Under the pieces are notes generated by a model that saw only the letters and a program-made list of their open reading frames with translations, ran no database searches and was not told the origin of the DNA. 64,000 bases of DNA from Clostridium sp. AM30-24 (GTDB lineage Bacteria > Bacillota > Clostridia > Lachnospirales > Lachnospiraceae), in NCBI RefSeq assembly GCF_003480435.1, contig NZ_QUJB01000006.1, positions 103,133 to 167,132 of the forward strand, given 5' to 3'. Positions 30,859-39,392 of this stretch are shown piece after piece. The position numbers and the translations under genes are program-made. The first letter of the stretch is position 1, and every line of letters begins with the position of its first letter.

Positions 30859-30988
30859 CAATCATAAAATGTCTCTTATCAGATAAAAATCAGAAAAAGA
30901 CTGTATATACAACCAACTGTATTATATCATTTCTGGAGCATTCTGGCAAGAGGTGTATTTCGTATACCCTTTTAGGAGGAATGTATCT

Positions 30989-32242
30989 ATGGCACTTATG
31001 AAATGCCCCGAATGCGGGCTGCAAGTCAGCGATAAAGCACTCTCATGTCCCCATTGCGGATATCCACTTGATAGCGCTGTAAAAAAGAAAAAAGGACGCG
31101 GGCCCGCGGCAAAACGGAAACGGCTTCCGAACGGCTTCGGCAGCATCACAGAAATAAAAGGAAAGAATTTGCGCGAACCCTTCAGAGCACGAGTATGTGT
31201 GGGGCGGGATCCATTGGGACGATTTATTCTAAAATCTTTGAAACCGAAAACTTTTTTCAAAACCTATAACGACGCTTACGAAGCCTTGATGGAATACAAT
31301 AAAAATCCTTATGACCTCGATAAGGATATCACTATAGAACAGTTATATGAACTCTGGACCGATGAGTATTTTGAACAGATCACCCCCAGCGCAACAAGAA
31401 GTATCACTTCTGCCTGGGCCTACTGTGCTGCTGTCTATAAAATGCGGGTCAAAGATGTTCGGGTACGGCATATAAAAGGGTGTATGGAAGATGGTTTTCG
31501 AATTGAAGAGCGCGGAAAAAAGAAGGGAGAAAAGAAGTACGCTTCTGCCGGAACAAAGACCAGAATTAAATCCATGTTCAATCTTATGCTCGACTATGCC
31601 GTAGAACACGAGATTATCACTATGAATTATGGACGAGCATTTGATATTCCAGATGACGTGCTCGCCGAAAAAGCTACCGCTCTTGTTCCACATATTCCTT
31701 TTACTGACGAAGAAATACAGGTTCTTTGGGATAATGTCGGCAAAGTACCTTATGTTGATTGGGTCCTTATCCAATACTACATGGGATGGCGTCCGCAGGA
31801 GCTTGCCACGCTTCGGTTGGATGAAGTCCATTTAGATCAATGGTACATGCAAGCCGGTATGAAAACTGATGCCGGCAAACAGAGGATCGTTCCCATCCAT
31901 ACGAAAGTTCGGAACCTTGTTAAAAAGAATTATGACTTTGCATTATCGATAGGCAGCGAATACCTTCTTAACGATAAAGGCCAAACACATTCCGGTTCCT
32001 GGAAGCTCACATACGATAAATATGCCACACGCTATGGAAAGGTTATTTCACAGTTAAAGCTCAACCCAGCCCACAGGCCGCACGACCCAAGAATAACTTT
32101 TGTTACCAAATGCAAAAAAGCCAATGTAGATGAGTATGCCATAAAAGAAATGGTCGGCCATAGTATTAAAGATATTACAGAATCAACCTATACTGTCCGT
32201 GACTTGGAATGGCTAAGAAGTGACTTGGAAAAATTATCATAA
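30989..32242 (+). CDS. int: Phage integrase, tyrosine recombinase with N-terminal zinc ribbon (417 aa)
   Basis: Integrates and excises the prophage. Residues 6-23 hold a four-Cys zinc ribbon (Cys6, 9, 20, 23), an N-terminal addition found in some Clostridial integrases. Residues 45-110 look like an arm-type DNA-binding domain, 113-225 a core-binding domain, and the rest the catalytic domain: Arg268 (MGWRPQEL), His365-x-x-Arg368, His391 (VGHSI) and the nucleophile Tyr401. The start is ATG at 30989 with AGGAGG 9 bases upstream. It lies at the prophage-chromosome edge, as expected. Confidence 0.92.
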   Translation: MALMKCPECGLQVSDKALSCPHCGYPLDSAVKKKKGRGPAAKRKRLPNGFGSITEIKGKNLREPFRARVCVGRDPLGRFILKSLKPKTFFKTYNDAYEALMEYNKNPYDLDKDITIEQLYELWTDEYFEQITPSATRSITSAWAYCAAVYKMRVKDVRVRHIKGCMEDGFRIEERGKKKGEKKYASAGTKTRIKSMFNLMLDYAVEHEIITMNYGRAFDIPDDVLAEKATALVPHIPFTDEEIQVLWDNVGKVPYVDWVLIQYYMGWRPQELATLRLDEVHLDQWYMQAGMKTDAGKQRIVPIHTKVRNLVKKNYDFALSIGSEYLLNDKGQTHSGSWKLTYDKYATRYGKVISQLKLNPAHRPHDPRITFVTKCKKANVDEYAIKEMVGHSIKDITESTYTVRDLEWLRSDLEKLS

Positions 32243-32543
32243 CACATTTCGATTTCACGAGATAAACCGTAATGGTAAAGTAGCCGTACATACCTATAAA
32301 CTTGTGTAGGGTAGCCGTTTATTTGTCATTTACTTGTCGATTTTAATATTTAAACTCCCATTTTTAGAGGATTTCCTGTTTCCGTACAGCAGGCTGCTGA
32401 TGAAGGAAAATTCTAAAAATCCGAATCGGCAAAATCCACTACCACTATTGTACGGAATTTTCAGTTCGGAAAATTCCTACCCGTGTACAATAACTAAATA
32501 GTCATCTACTTGACAACACAGAATCTATTCAAAGTAGAATTCA
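32243..32543. other. Probable attachment and arm-site region
   Basis: No gene. GTAGCCGT occurs twice near 32280-32320; TTCCGTACA (32380-32388) and TGTACGGAA (32449-32457) form a 9-bp inverted repeat; GGAAAATTC occurs near 32405 and 32468. Such repeats next to int are typical of recombinase arm sites. The attR core is probably between here and the terminator at 32544, but its partner cannot be identified without the other prophage end. Confidence 0.4.
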
Positions 32544-32570
32544 GGGAGAGCATCGCTGCTCTCCCTTTCT
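32544..32570 (+). terminator. Terminator-like hairpin at the prophage edge
   Basis: GGGAGAGCA (32544-32552) and TGCTCTCCC (32557-32565) form a perfect 9-bp stem with a TCGC loop, followed by TTTCTT. It lies between the integrase and the convergent MATE gene and may be the first chromosomal sequence. Confidence 0.65.
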
Positions 32571-32599
32571 TCATACGTATTTTCGCACAAAATCTATAT

Positions 32600-33991
32600 T
32601 CAGGCCACATTCCGCGGTTCTTTATCCGCTTCCGCTGCTTTTCCTTTCAGCTCCTTCAAAATTCCAAGTACGATCACCGCTCCCAGCATAAATGTCAGAG
32701 CATCCGCCACCGGCTGGCACCACTGCAGCCCCCGGATTCCAAACCGGGCCGGAAGAACGAACAGCGCCGGGATCAGGAACAGTCCCTGACGCCCTGCAGC
32801 GACAAAGGACGCCCGGAATCCGTATCCGATAGTCTGGGTCAGCATGTTGGACATGATGATCCAGGCGGAAAGCGGCAGGGTAAGGCACTGGAACCGCATC
32901 GCCCAGGTTCCGATCTCGATCACATCCAGATCTTCCTTCCGGAAGATCCGCATGATCTGCGGAGCGCCGACAAAGCTTACGACCGAAAGCGTCACCAGAA
33001 ATACCACAGCGACCTTAACGCAGAACCAGAAAGCTTCCAACACGCGGTCATACCGCTTCGCTCCGAAGTTGAATCCACACACCGGCTGGAAGCCCTGCCC
33101 GAATCCGATCATGGCGGAGCCGATGAACATCATATAACGGCTCACGATGGAGAGGGCCGCGATCGCCGCGTCCCCGAAGGGGTTTGCCGCAAGGTTTAAC
33201 GCCGCAGTGGCGATGCTGGCAACGCCCTGACGGCAGAGGGACGGAATTCCTCCGTGGAGGATCTCTCCGTAGAGTGAAAGGGAGAGTGTGATCTTTCCAG
33301 GTTTTAAATGAACACAGTCTTTTCTCAATATACTCTGGAAAAACAGGATTCCAAAGCTGATGCACTGGCTTATCGCTGTTGCCAGCGCCGCACCTGAAAT
33401 TCCGAGATCCAGACCAAAAATAAAGATCGGGTCCAGAATCATATTTAAGATTCCGCCGGTGGTGATCCCGATCATGGAATAAACCGCCAGTCCCTGAAAT
33501 CTTAAAAGGTTATTCATGGATAATGCTCCCGTCATCACCGGAGCCGCGATCAAAATATATCTGGCATAATCCTTCGCATATGGCGCGATAGTATCGGTGG
33601 CCCCAAGAAGCCGCACCACCCGGTCAAGATTCGGCAGGCAGATTAACGCAAACAGAAGTCCCACAAAAATTGCGGAGTAAAATCCCGTGGAGGCGATCCG
33701 CTCCGCTTTTTCCGTATCCCGGCTTCCGAGGACTCTCGATAAATAATTTCCACTTCCCATTCCGAGGGTAAATCCCAGGGCCTGGATCATGGCCATCAGG
33801 GAATAGCTGACACCCACAGCGGCCGATGCGCTGGTGCTGATCTGGCTCACGAAAAAGGTGTCCGCCATGTTGTAGATGGATGTCACCAGCATGCTGATGA
33901 TCGTTGGTATCGCAAGGCTCGGGATCAGCCGTGAAATCGGTGTCTCTGTCATTTTTATGTAGCGCTGTTCCTGGGTCATGGGACTGCTCAT
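32600..33991 (-). CDS. MATE-family multidrug efflux transporter (463 aa)
   Basis: Integral inner-membrane exporter coupled to Na+ or H+. Begins MSSPMTQEQRYIKMTETPIS; about twelve hydrophobic spans in two related halves. Conserved MATE segments are visible (ISMLVTSIYNMADTFFVSQ-like first span; GFGQGFQPVCGFNFGAKRYD in the second half). Length is usual for NorM/DinF-type proteins. GGAGGA precedes the ATG. It is the first clear chromosomal gene next to the prophage; substrate unknown. Confidence 0.9.
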   Translation of the reverse strand: MSSPMTQEQRYIKMTETPISRLIPSLAIPTIISMLVTSIYNMADTFFVSQISTSASAAVGVSYSLMAMIQALGFTLGMGSGNYLSRVLGSRDTEKAERIASTGFYSAIFVGLLFALICLPNLDRVVRLLGATDTIAPYAKDYARYILIAAPVMTGALSMNNLLRFQGLAVYSMIGITTGGILNMILDPIFIFGLDLGISGAALATAISQCISFGILFFQSILRKDCVHLKPGKITLSLSLYGEILHGGIPSLCRQGVASIATAALNLAANPFGDAAIAALSIVSRYMMFIGSAMIGFGQGFQPVCGFNFGAKRYDRVLEAFWFCVKVAVVFLVTLSVVSFVGAPQIMRIFRKEDLDVIEIGTWAMRFQCLTLPLSAWIIMSNMLTQTIGYGFRASFVAAGRQGLFLIPALFVLPARFGIRGLQWCQPVADALTFMLGAVIVLGILKELKGKAAEADKEPRNVA

Positions 33992-34019
33992 ATTTTTTTC
34001 CTCCGTTTCCTCTATTTCC

Positions 34020-34142
34020 TATACCGAATTGCTCCGCACTACGTGCTCCCACGTCTTCGCTTCGCTCCGGCCGGGTCCCAAGGTCAAAAATCCTCCTGCA
34101 GGCAGGCTCACGTCGGACTTCTGACCTTTTGCCCCCGGTATA
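34020..34142. repeat. Hairpin-rich intergenic repeat element
   Basis: TATACCG (34020-34026) and CGGTATA (34136-34142) are terminal inverted repeats. Inside are GCAC/GTGC, AAGGTCA (34080-34086)/TGACCTT (34122-34128) and CCTGC-rich stems. The layout resembles the elements at 36849 and 47442 and suggests a dispersed non-coding repeat family. Confidence 0.5.
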
Positions 34143-34150
34143 AGCATAAA

Positions 34151-34188
34151 GAGCCGCCAGCGGAAGAATCCCCTTCCAACGGCAGCTC
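34151..34188 (-). terminator. Terminator-like hairpin after nfnB
   Basis: On the minus strand GAGCTGCC pairs with GGCGGCTC (one G-U), with an inner GGAA/TTCC stem, followed by TTTAT. It is placed to end the nfnA-nfnB transcript. Confidence 0.55.
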
Positions 34189-34259
34189 TCTATATAATTA
34201 TGATTTACGCACCCGCAGCCGGACCACGTCATCGGCCCCGGTATACGGCCTGCTTTTTA

Positions 34260-35654
34260 TTATTCCGCTTTCTTACCGCTCAGATACTCATGGATTCCGC
34301 GCGCTCCTGCTTTTCCTGCCTCCATGGCGAGAATTACGGTAGCGGCACCGGTTACGGCATCTCCGCCTGCGAATACACCCTCGCGGGATGTCTGGCCATT
34401 TGCCTCATCCGCAACGATGCATCTGTGCTTGTTGATCTCAAGTCCGCCTGTTGTGGAGGCGATCAGCGGGTTCGGAGAAGTGCCGAGAGCCATAATGACG
34501 GTATCGACATCGATGGTGTAGTCGGAACCTTCGATCTCTACCGGACGGCGTCTTCCGGATGCATCCGGCTCGCCGAGTTCCATCTTTCTTACGGTCATGC
34601 CCTTGACCCAGCCCTTTTCATCAGTCAGGATCTCCGTCGGGTTCGTTAAGAGGTTGAAGATGATTCCCTCTTCCTTTGCGTGGTGAACTTCCTCCGCTCT
34701 TGCCGGAAGTTCAGCCTCACTTCTTCTGTATACGATATGAACCTCCGCACCGAGACGGAGAGCGGTTCTCGCTGCATCCATCGCAACGTTTCCACCGCCG
34801 ACAACAGCAACCTTCTTTCCTGCTGCGATCGGGGTATCGTAGTCATCGCGGAACGCCTTCATTAGGTTGCTTCTTGTGAGGTACTCGTTCGCGGAGAATA
34901 CGCCGTTCGCGTTCTCACCCGGGATTCCCATGAATCTCGGAAGTCCGGCACCGGAACCGATGAAGACTGCCTTGTAGCCCTCCTCGTCCATCAGCTCGTC
35001 GACCGTTACAGACTTACCGATAATTACGTTTGTCTCAATATCAACACCGAGCTTCTTCACGTTCTCGATCTCCGGCTGTACGACACCCTGTTTCGGGAGA
35101 CGGAATTCCGGGATACCGTAGGTTAAAACTCCACCCGGCTCATGAAGAGCCTCGAAGATCGTTACCTCGTAGCCAAGTTTCGCGAGATCACCTGCACAGG
35201 TAAGACCGGACGGGCCGGAACCGATGACAGCGACCTTGATGCCGTTTGTCTTCTCCGGCTTCTCCGGAACGACGCCGTTCTCTCTCGACCAGTCAGCCAC
35301 AAAACGCTCGAGCTTACCGATGGAGACAGCCTCGCCCTTGATGCCGCGGACACACTGGCCCTCACACTGGCTCTCCTGCGGGCAGACACGACCGCAGACT
35401 GCCGGAAGTGCGGAGGACTTGCCGATGACCTTTGCAGCCTCTGCGTAGTTTCCTTCTTTTACTTCTTTTACGAATGCCGGGATATCGATCTTAACCGGAC
35501 ATCCCTGTACACATCTCGCGTTCTTACAGTTTAAGCATCTGGACGCCTCTGCGACAGCCTCTTCTTCATTATATCCATAGCAGACTTCCTCGAAGTTCGT
35601 TGCGCGAACCTTCGGCTCCTGCTCTCTTACCGGGACTTTTTTCATTCCATCCAT
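34260..35654 (-). CDS. nfnB: NfnB-like NADPH/ferredoxin oxidoreductase large subunit (464 aa)
   Basis: Related to the small subunit of glutamate synthase (GltD) but paired here with an NfnA-type gene, so it is most likely the NADPH-binding subunit of NADH-dependent reduced ferredoxin:NADP+ oxidoreductase. CLNCKNARCVQGCP and CGRVCPQESQCEGQC bind two [4Fe-4S] clusters; VAVIGSGPSGLTCAGDLA binds FAD; VAVVGGGNVAMDAARTALRL binds NADP(H). The start is ATG at 35654 behind GGAGG. The complex bifurcates electrons in the cytoplasm and supplies NADPH to anaerobes. GltD is the alternative; no gltB is adjacent. Confidence 0.88.
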   Translation of the reverse strand: MDGMKKVPVREQEPKVRATNFEEVCYGYNEEEAVAEASRCLNCKNARCVQGCPVKIDIPAFVKEVKEGNYAEAAKVIGKSSALPAVCGRVCPQESQCEGQCVRGIKGEAVSIGKLERFVADWSRENGVVPEKPEKTNGIKVAVIGSGPSGLTCAGDLAKLGYEVTIFEALHEPGGVLTYGIPEFRLPKQGVVQPEIENVKKLGVDIETNVIIGKSVTVDELMDEEGYKAVFIGSGAGLPRFMGIPGENANGVFSANEYLTRSNLMKAFRDDYDTPIAAGKKVAVVGGGNVAMDAARTALRLGAEVHIVYRRSEAELPARAEEVHHAKEEGIIFNLLTNPTEILTDEKGWVKGMTVRKMELGEPDASGRRRPVEIEGSDYTIDVDTVIMALGTSPNPLIASTTGGLEINKHRCIVADEANGQTSREGVFAGGDAVTGAATVILAMEAGKAGARGIHEYLSGKKAE

Positions 35655-35677
35655 GTCATTTCCTCCAATCACCGATC

Positions 35678-36562
35678 TTAGTCGCCGCAGTTGCCGCATC
35701 CGCCGTGGTGGGTATCGCCCTCACGGAGTTTTAAAAGTGCACGGCCTTCCTCGGTCTTATACATCTGCTGACGTTTCATTGCTTCATCGAAGTTTACGGC
35801 ATGTCCGTCAAATTCCGGTCCGTCTACGCAGGCGAATTTCACCTTGCCGTCTACGGTCACACGACAGGCACCGCACATACCGGTTCCGTCTACCATGATC
35901 GGGTTTAAGCTTACGACTGTCGGAATCTCAAGTTCTTTTGTGAGAAGACATACGAATTTCATCATGATCATCGGTCCGATCGCAACGCAGACATCGTATT
36001 TCTTGCCCTGATTGTTTACAAGATCCTTGATGACCTCGGTAACCATTCCCTTGTGTCCGTAAGAGCCGTCATCTGTTGTCACATAGAGATTTCCGGCAAC
36101 AGCCTTCATCTCCTCCTCAAGGATCAGCAGATCCTTTGTCTTGGATCCCATGATGACATCGACATCGATCCCATGTTCCTTTAACCATTTTACCTGCGGG
36201 TATACCGGAGCGGTTCCGACACCGCCCGCAACGAACAGATATTTTTTCTTCTTTAATTCTTCGATGTCTTCTTTTACGAAATCAGACGGGTTTCCAAGCG
36301 GTCCGACAACGTCGCGGAAGGAATCTCCGGTCTGTAACGCGGACATACGCTCTGTGGATGCGCCCACTGTCTGGAATACGATAGTGATCGTCTCCTTCTC
36401 ACGGTCATAATCACAGATCGTAAGCGGAATGCGCTCGCCCTTCTCATCCATCTTCACGATCACAAACTCACCCGGTTTGCAGTTCGCGGAAATTCTCGGG
36501 GCTTTTACGACCATCAGATAGATCTTATCTGCAAGCTTTTTTGCCTCTAAAATAGGGTACAT
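35678..36562 (-). CDS. nfnA: NfnA-like ferredoxin-NADP+ reductase subunit (294 aa)
   Basis: Small subunit of the NfnAB complex. The N-terminal FAD domain (GEFVIVKMDEKGERIPLTIC) and the NAD-binding domain (LFVAGGVGTAPVYPQVKWL) are followed by a [2Fe-2S] motif (MVDGTGMCGACRVTVDGKVK with a later FACVDGPEFDGH). This order is that of SudB/NfnA and of PyrK-like proteins. The start is ATG at 36562 with AGGAGG upstream. It precedes nfnB by 23 bases, and both act as one heterodimer. Confidence 0.9.
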   Translation of the reverse strand: MYPILEAKKLADKIYLMVVKAPRISANCKPGEFVIVKMDEKGERIPLTICDYDREKETITIVFQTVGASTERMSALQTGDSFRDVVGPLGNPSDFVKEDIEELKKKKYLFVAGGVGTAPVYPQVKWLKEHGIDVDVIMGSKTKDLLILEEEMKAVAGNLYVTTDDGSYGHKGMVTEVIKDLVNNQGKKYDVCVAIGPMIMMKFVCLLTKELEIPTVVSLNPIMVDGTGMCGACRVTVDGKVKFACVDGPEFDGHAVNFDEAMKRQQMYKTEEGRALLKLREGDTHHGGCGNCGD

Positions 36563-36848
36563 ATCCCATACCTCCTGTTTCTTGGGTCTTTCTGCGCCTG
36601 AGCTTTGCGGCACAGAAGTCATACGATTGCAGCACAATAACTGCTTTCTCATCCATCACACACTGATTGCAGATCCGACTCCGATTCATTTTCGGATATC
36701 AGACCATTCACACACACTTATTGCCCGCTGTTCTTACAGCAATATGGCAATATTAGAAATAGTTTATCATCTTTTTTTCAGATACGCAACATAGTTTCCT
36801 GTATTTTCTGTACTTCTGTATCACTTTCCTGTAACGCAGTGATTATTT
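36563..36848. other. Upstream region of nfnAB
   Basis: No gene. A possible leftward promoter is TTGCGT, 17 bases, TAAACT on the minus strand near 36765-36792. No Rex-type operator was recognised. Confidence 0.35.
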
Positions 36849-36981
36849 GTAACTGTTCAGTAGGTCTGCGCACTTGCTGCGCTGACCGTAAGAAAACATA
36901 GGCTGGAAGGCAAAAATCCCATCAGCGAAGCTGATCTGGAATGGATTTTTGCACGTAACTATGAAGGTACTGAATAGTTAC
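36849..36981. repeat. MITE-like hairpin-rich repeat element
   Basis: GTAACTGTTCAGTA (36849-36862) and TACTGAATAGTTAC (36968-36981) are terminal inverted repeats with one mismatch. Inside are GCGCA/TGCGC (36868-36882), GCAAAAATCC (36910-36919)/GGATTTTTGC (36943-36952) and ATCAGC/GCTGAT (36921-36935). Length 133 bp, no coding capacity. Confidence 0.6.
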
Positions 36982-37031
36982 GATTGTTTTCACAAGCACG
37001 CTTCTTTTCTGAAACCAGCATCTGACAACTC

Positions 37032-37550
37032 CTATACTTCTCCCAAAGCCAATGCTTTCTTTCCGGTTCTCTCATATCTTCGGAACTCGTAGCAGAGATC
37101 AAAGTAGGTCTGCTCGTCACTGTCCGCCGTCACTTCCCAATCCGGATCTTTATCGAGATCCGGCAGCCAGGTGTCTGCCATGTACTCGTAGTCGATCCAT
37201 GTGATGTGGGCTGTATCGCAGTACGGGAGAAATGCCTCATAAATTTCCGCTCCGCCGATGACATAGATATCCTCAGACTTGAACTGCTTTAAGTATTCCA
37301 TAGTATCCTTCAGATTGTGAAAGATCTCGCATCCCTTTACCTTGTACTCCTCATCTCTTGTGAGAACCACATTTTTTCGTCCCGCCAATGGCTGCCCTGC
37401 CGGAAGACTTTCCAGTGTTTTTCGTCCCATGACGATGACTTTTCCCTTCGTCTCCTCCCGGAAAAGCTTCTGGTCATCCGGGATCGTTACCAGGAGTTTT
37501 CCCCTGTTTCCGATCGCCCAGTGTTTATCAACTGCCGCAATGATATTCAT
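37032..37550 (-). CDS. folA: Dihydrofolate reductase (172 aa)
   Basis: Reduces dihydrofolate to tetrahydrofolate with NADPH. MNIIAAVDKHWAIGNRGKLL, then IPDDQKLF with the acidic substrate-binding residue, KVIVMGRKTLESLP and IYVIGGAEIYEAFLP are all hallmark blocks. Length typical. AAAGGAGGAAAAGAG precedes the ATG. An MBL hydrolase gene lies upstream and a ThyX-like gene is divergent 1.2 kb away, a plausible thymidylate-folate neighbourhood. Confidence 0.95.
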   Translation of the reverse strand: MNIIAAVDKHWAIGNRGKLLVTIPDDQKLFREETKGKVIVMGRKTLESLPAGQPLAGRKNVVLTRDEEYKVKGCEIFHNLKDTMEYLKQFKSEDIYVIGGAEIYEAFLPYCDTAHITWIDYEYMADTWLPDLDKDPDWEVTADSDEQTYFDLCYEFRRYERTGKKALALGEV

Positions 37551-37589
37551 GGCTCTTTTCCTCCTTTATATCCCGCCGTTTCTTTCATA

Positions 37590-38510
37590 CTATAATTGTT
37601 CAGGACCAACGCATTCCCGCTCGACAACTTTTAATGTCGCCGCCGCGTTCAAAAGAAACGCGAAGTCCGGCTGTTCTTCCTGTTTTACGCCTTTGTGATA
37701 GGTCTCCAGCATGACCTGCAGACGTTCTTCCTCCGCAGGGTATTTCTTGATGATCTCAACGATCTCATCTTTTGTCCGTTTCAATCCCGCTTCCAGATAA
37801 TCCCATACCCGGTCTGTGGAAAATTCTTCCTTCTTTAATCCCGGAAGCAGCGCTGTCCCTGCGTCCTCCGGTGTCAGGATCCCCACATGGGTGATGAATA
37901 TCCGCTTTGCCCCCGCATGGCGCAGTTTTTCTACCGCGTCTAAGGACATCCGGTAACCGACGAGATAGCAGGGCATATATACCTCGCTGGTAGTCACGCC
38001 CACAGTCTCGCTGGCAAAGATCACATCCTGATCCACCATGTAGGACAGGGAACATTTCGTATGCCCCGGCGTCTCATAGACTGTGATCTTATGATCGCCG
38101 AAATTCAGGATATCGCCCTCTTTTACGACCCTGTCCACCACAAGATCCTCATCCTTATAATCCGGGGCTTTTAAAAGTCCGGCCCCCTGCGCTGCCGCGT
38201 CGGAGAGCTCACGCATCGTCTTTTTTGCTGACGGTTTTTCCAGGATCTTCTTTGCGTAAGCACTTCCATAGACCACAAGATCCGGCCATTCCTTTCTGAG
38301 AAACGGGACACCGGAAATATGGTCATAATGGGAATGGGACAGGAGGACCGCGTCTAACGGCCTGTCTCCCAGTTCCCGTTTTATATTTTTGATCATTTTG
38401 TCCGCAGAATATGCCATTCCGGCGTCAAAGAGCACATTTTTTTCTCCCTTTATGAGGTAAGCCGCCCGGCTCGCGTCTCCGCAGACGCAGACGATATAGT
38501 CGTTTTTCAT
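37590..38510 (-). CDS. MBL-fold metallohydrolase (306 aa)
   Basis: SHSHYDHISGVPFL is the HxHxDH metal motif; PGHTKCSLSYMVDQD and ITHVGIL supply later ligands. It resembles glyoxalase-II-type or N-acyl-homoserine-lactonase-like hydrolases of Firmicutes. The C-terminal ~90 residues are helical and unusual. Substrate unknown. It lies 39 bases upstream of folA on the same strand. Confidence 0.8.
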   Translation of the reverse strand: MKNDYIVCVCGDASRAAYLIKGEKNVLFDAGMAYSADKMIKNIKRELGDRPLDAVLLSHSHYDHISGVPFLRKEWPDLVVYGSAYAKKILEKPSAKKTMRELSDAAAQGAGLLKAPDYKDEDLVVDRVVKEGDILNFGDHKITVYETPGHTKCSLSYMVDQDVIFASETVGVTTSEVYMPCYLVGYRMSLDAVEKLRHAGAKRIFITHVGILTPEDAGTALLPGLKKEEFSTDRVWDYLEAGLKRTKDEIVEIIKKYPAEEERLQVMLETYHKGVKQEEQPDFAFLLNAAATLKVVERECVGPEQL

Positions 38511-38603
38511 TTTGTCCTCCGTTCAACCGGCACACGCCGAAGTCCATTCTTTTTTTCGAATCACTATTATAATGAATTTCTCTGTGATTGGCAAGTTTTC
38601 ATC

Positions 38604-38632
38604 TTGTGTATACAAAAAAAAGCCGTTATAAT
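38604..38632 (+). promoter_or_regulatory. Promoter of the ThyX-like gene, with leader hairpin
   Basis: TTGTGT (38604-38609), 17 bases, TATAAT (38627-38632). The leader holds CGGTGCT/AGCACCG (38656-38673) followed by TTTTT, which could act as an attenuator; an alternative pairing of TCCGGCGGTG with CACCGGA is possible. Confidence 0.7.
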
Positions 38633-38715
38633 GGGAATGCATCCGGCGGTGTGGACGGTGCTTGGAAGCACCGGACTGCTTTTTCGCCAGACTTTAACCA
38701 AGGAGAGAACACATT

Positions 38716-39336
38716 ATGATAAAATTTGAACGCACAAGTGTCATGAACTTTGAAAATGCCATGCGCGGCGCGAGAAACCCGCTGAACAGCTGGGGGCGTA
38801 TGGACAGCAGCTATGATGAGGACGGAAACTTCGTCTTCGGACCGAACGATCTCGACCTCGCGAAGCGTCTCCGCATGGCGGGAAGTGACCATAGAAAGTT
38901 TATCCGCCAGATCTTCGTCTCCGTGGATATCACGGCTCCGCTCTACTGGTGGAAGGAATATGACACCTACAAAGTGGCAACTGTGGCAAACTCCACAAGC
39001 ACCATGCACAAGATCCACTCCAAACCGTTCGACATCGATGATTTCAGCCATGATCATATGACTCCGGATACGCTCGCTTATATGCAGACCGTTGTGGACC
39101 GCCTCGAACAGATCCGCCTGAAATACATGAACGAAGGAAAAAATAAGGAGGACTGGTACGACATGATCCAGCTTCTCCCGTCCAGCTACAACCAGATGCG
39201 CACCTGCACGATGAACTATGAGACACTCGTCAATATTTATCATGCGAGAAAGGCTCATAAGCTTATGGAGTGGCATACCTTCTGCGACTGGATCAGGACT
39301 CTGCCGTATGCCAAAGAGCTTATCATTGCGGAATAA
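38716..39336 (+). CDS. Divergent ThyX-like protein (206 aa)
   Basis: The length and block order match flavin-dependent thymidylate synthase, which methylates dUMP. IRQIFVSVDITAPLYWWKEY and TYKVATVANSTSTMH sit where ThyX has its RHRxxSxNExSxRY motif, and LLPSSYNQMRTCTMNYETL and ARKAHKLMEWHTFCDW match the C-terminal half. The signature arginines and 'RHR' are replaced, so activity is doubtful. AAGGAGAG precedes the ATG. Placed near folA. It may be a degenerate or neofunctionalised ThyX; I rate the family call above the activity. Confidence 0.65.
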   Translation: MIKFERTSVMNFENAMRGARNPLNSWGRMDSSYDEDGNFVFGPNDLDLAKRLRMAGSDHRKFIRQIFVSVDITAPLYWWKEYDTYKVATVANSTSTMHKIHSKPFDIDDFSHDHMTPDTLAYMQTVVDRLEQIRLKYMNEGKNKEDWYDMIQLLPSSYNQMRTCTMNYETLVNIYHARKAHKLMEWHTFCDWIRTLPYAKELIIAE

Positions 39337-39351
39337 TCCCTGAAATATTTA

Positions 39352-39390
39352 CTGCCCGGCGCCTTTGTTATGGTGCCGGGCAGTTTTTTT
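39352..39390 (+). terminator. Rho-independent terminator
   Basis: CTGCCCGGCGCC (39352-39363) pairs with GGTGCCGGGCAG (39372-39383), then seven T. It ends the ThyX-like transcript and faces the end of addA. Confidence 0.88.
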
Positions 39391-39392
39391 GA

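Noticed and set aside
33624..34232. Leftward 202-residue frame overlapping the MATE gene start
   Set aside because: Low-complexity shadow frame with no ribosome binding site, overlapping a clear transporter gene and a repeat element.
34260..35654. Glutamate synthase small subunit (gltD)
   Set aside because: No large subunit is adjacent, and the neighbouring gene is an NfnA/SudB-type protein, so NfnB is the better call.
38626..39276. Leftward 216-residue frame opposite the ThyX-like gene
   Set aside because: The plus-strand gene has promoter, ribosome binding site, family similarity and terminator; the antisense frame has none.
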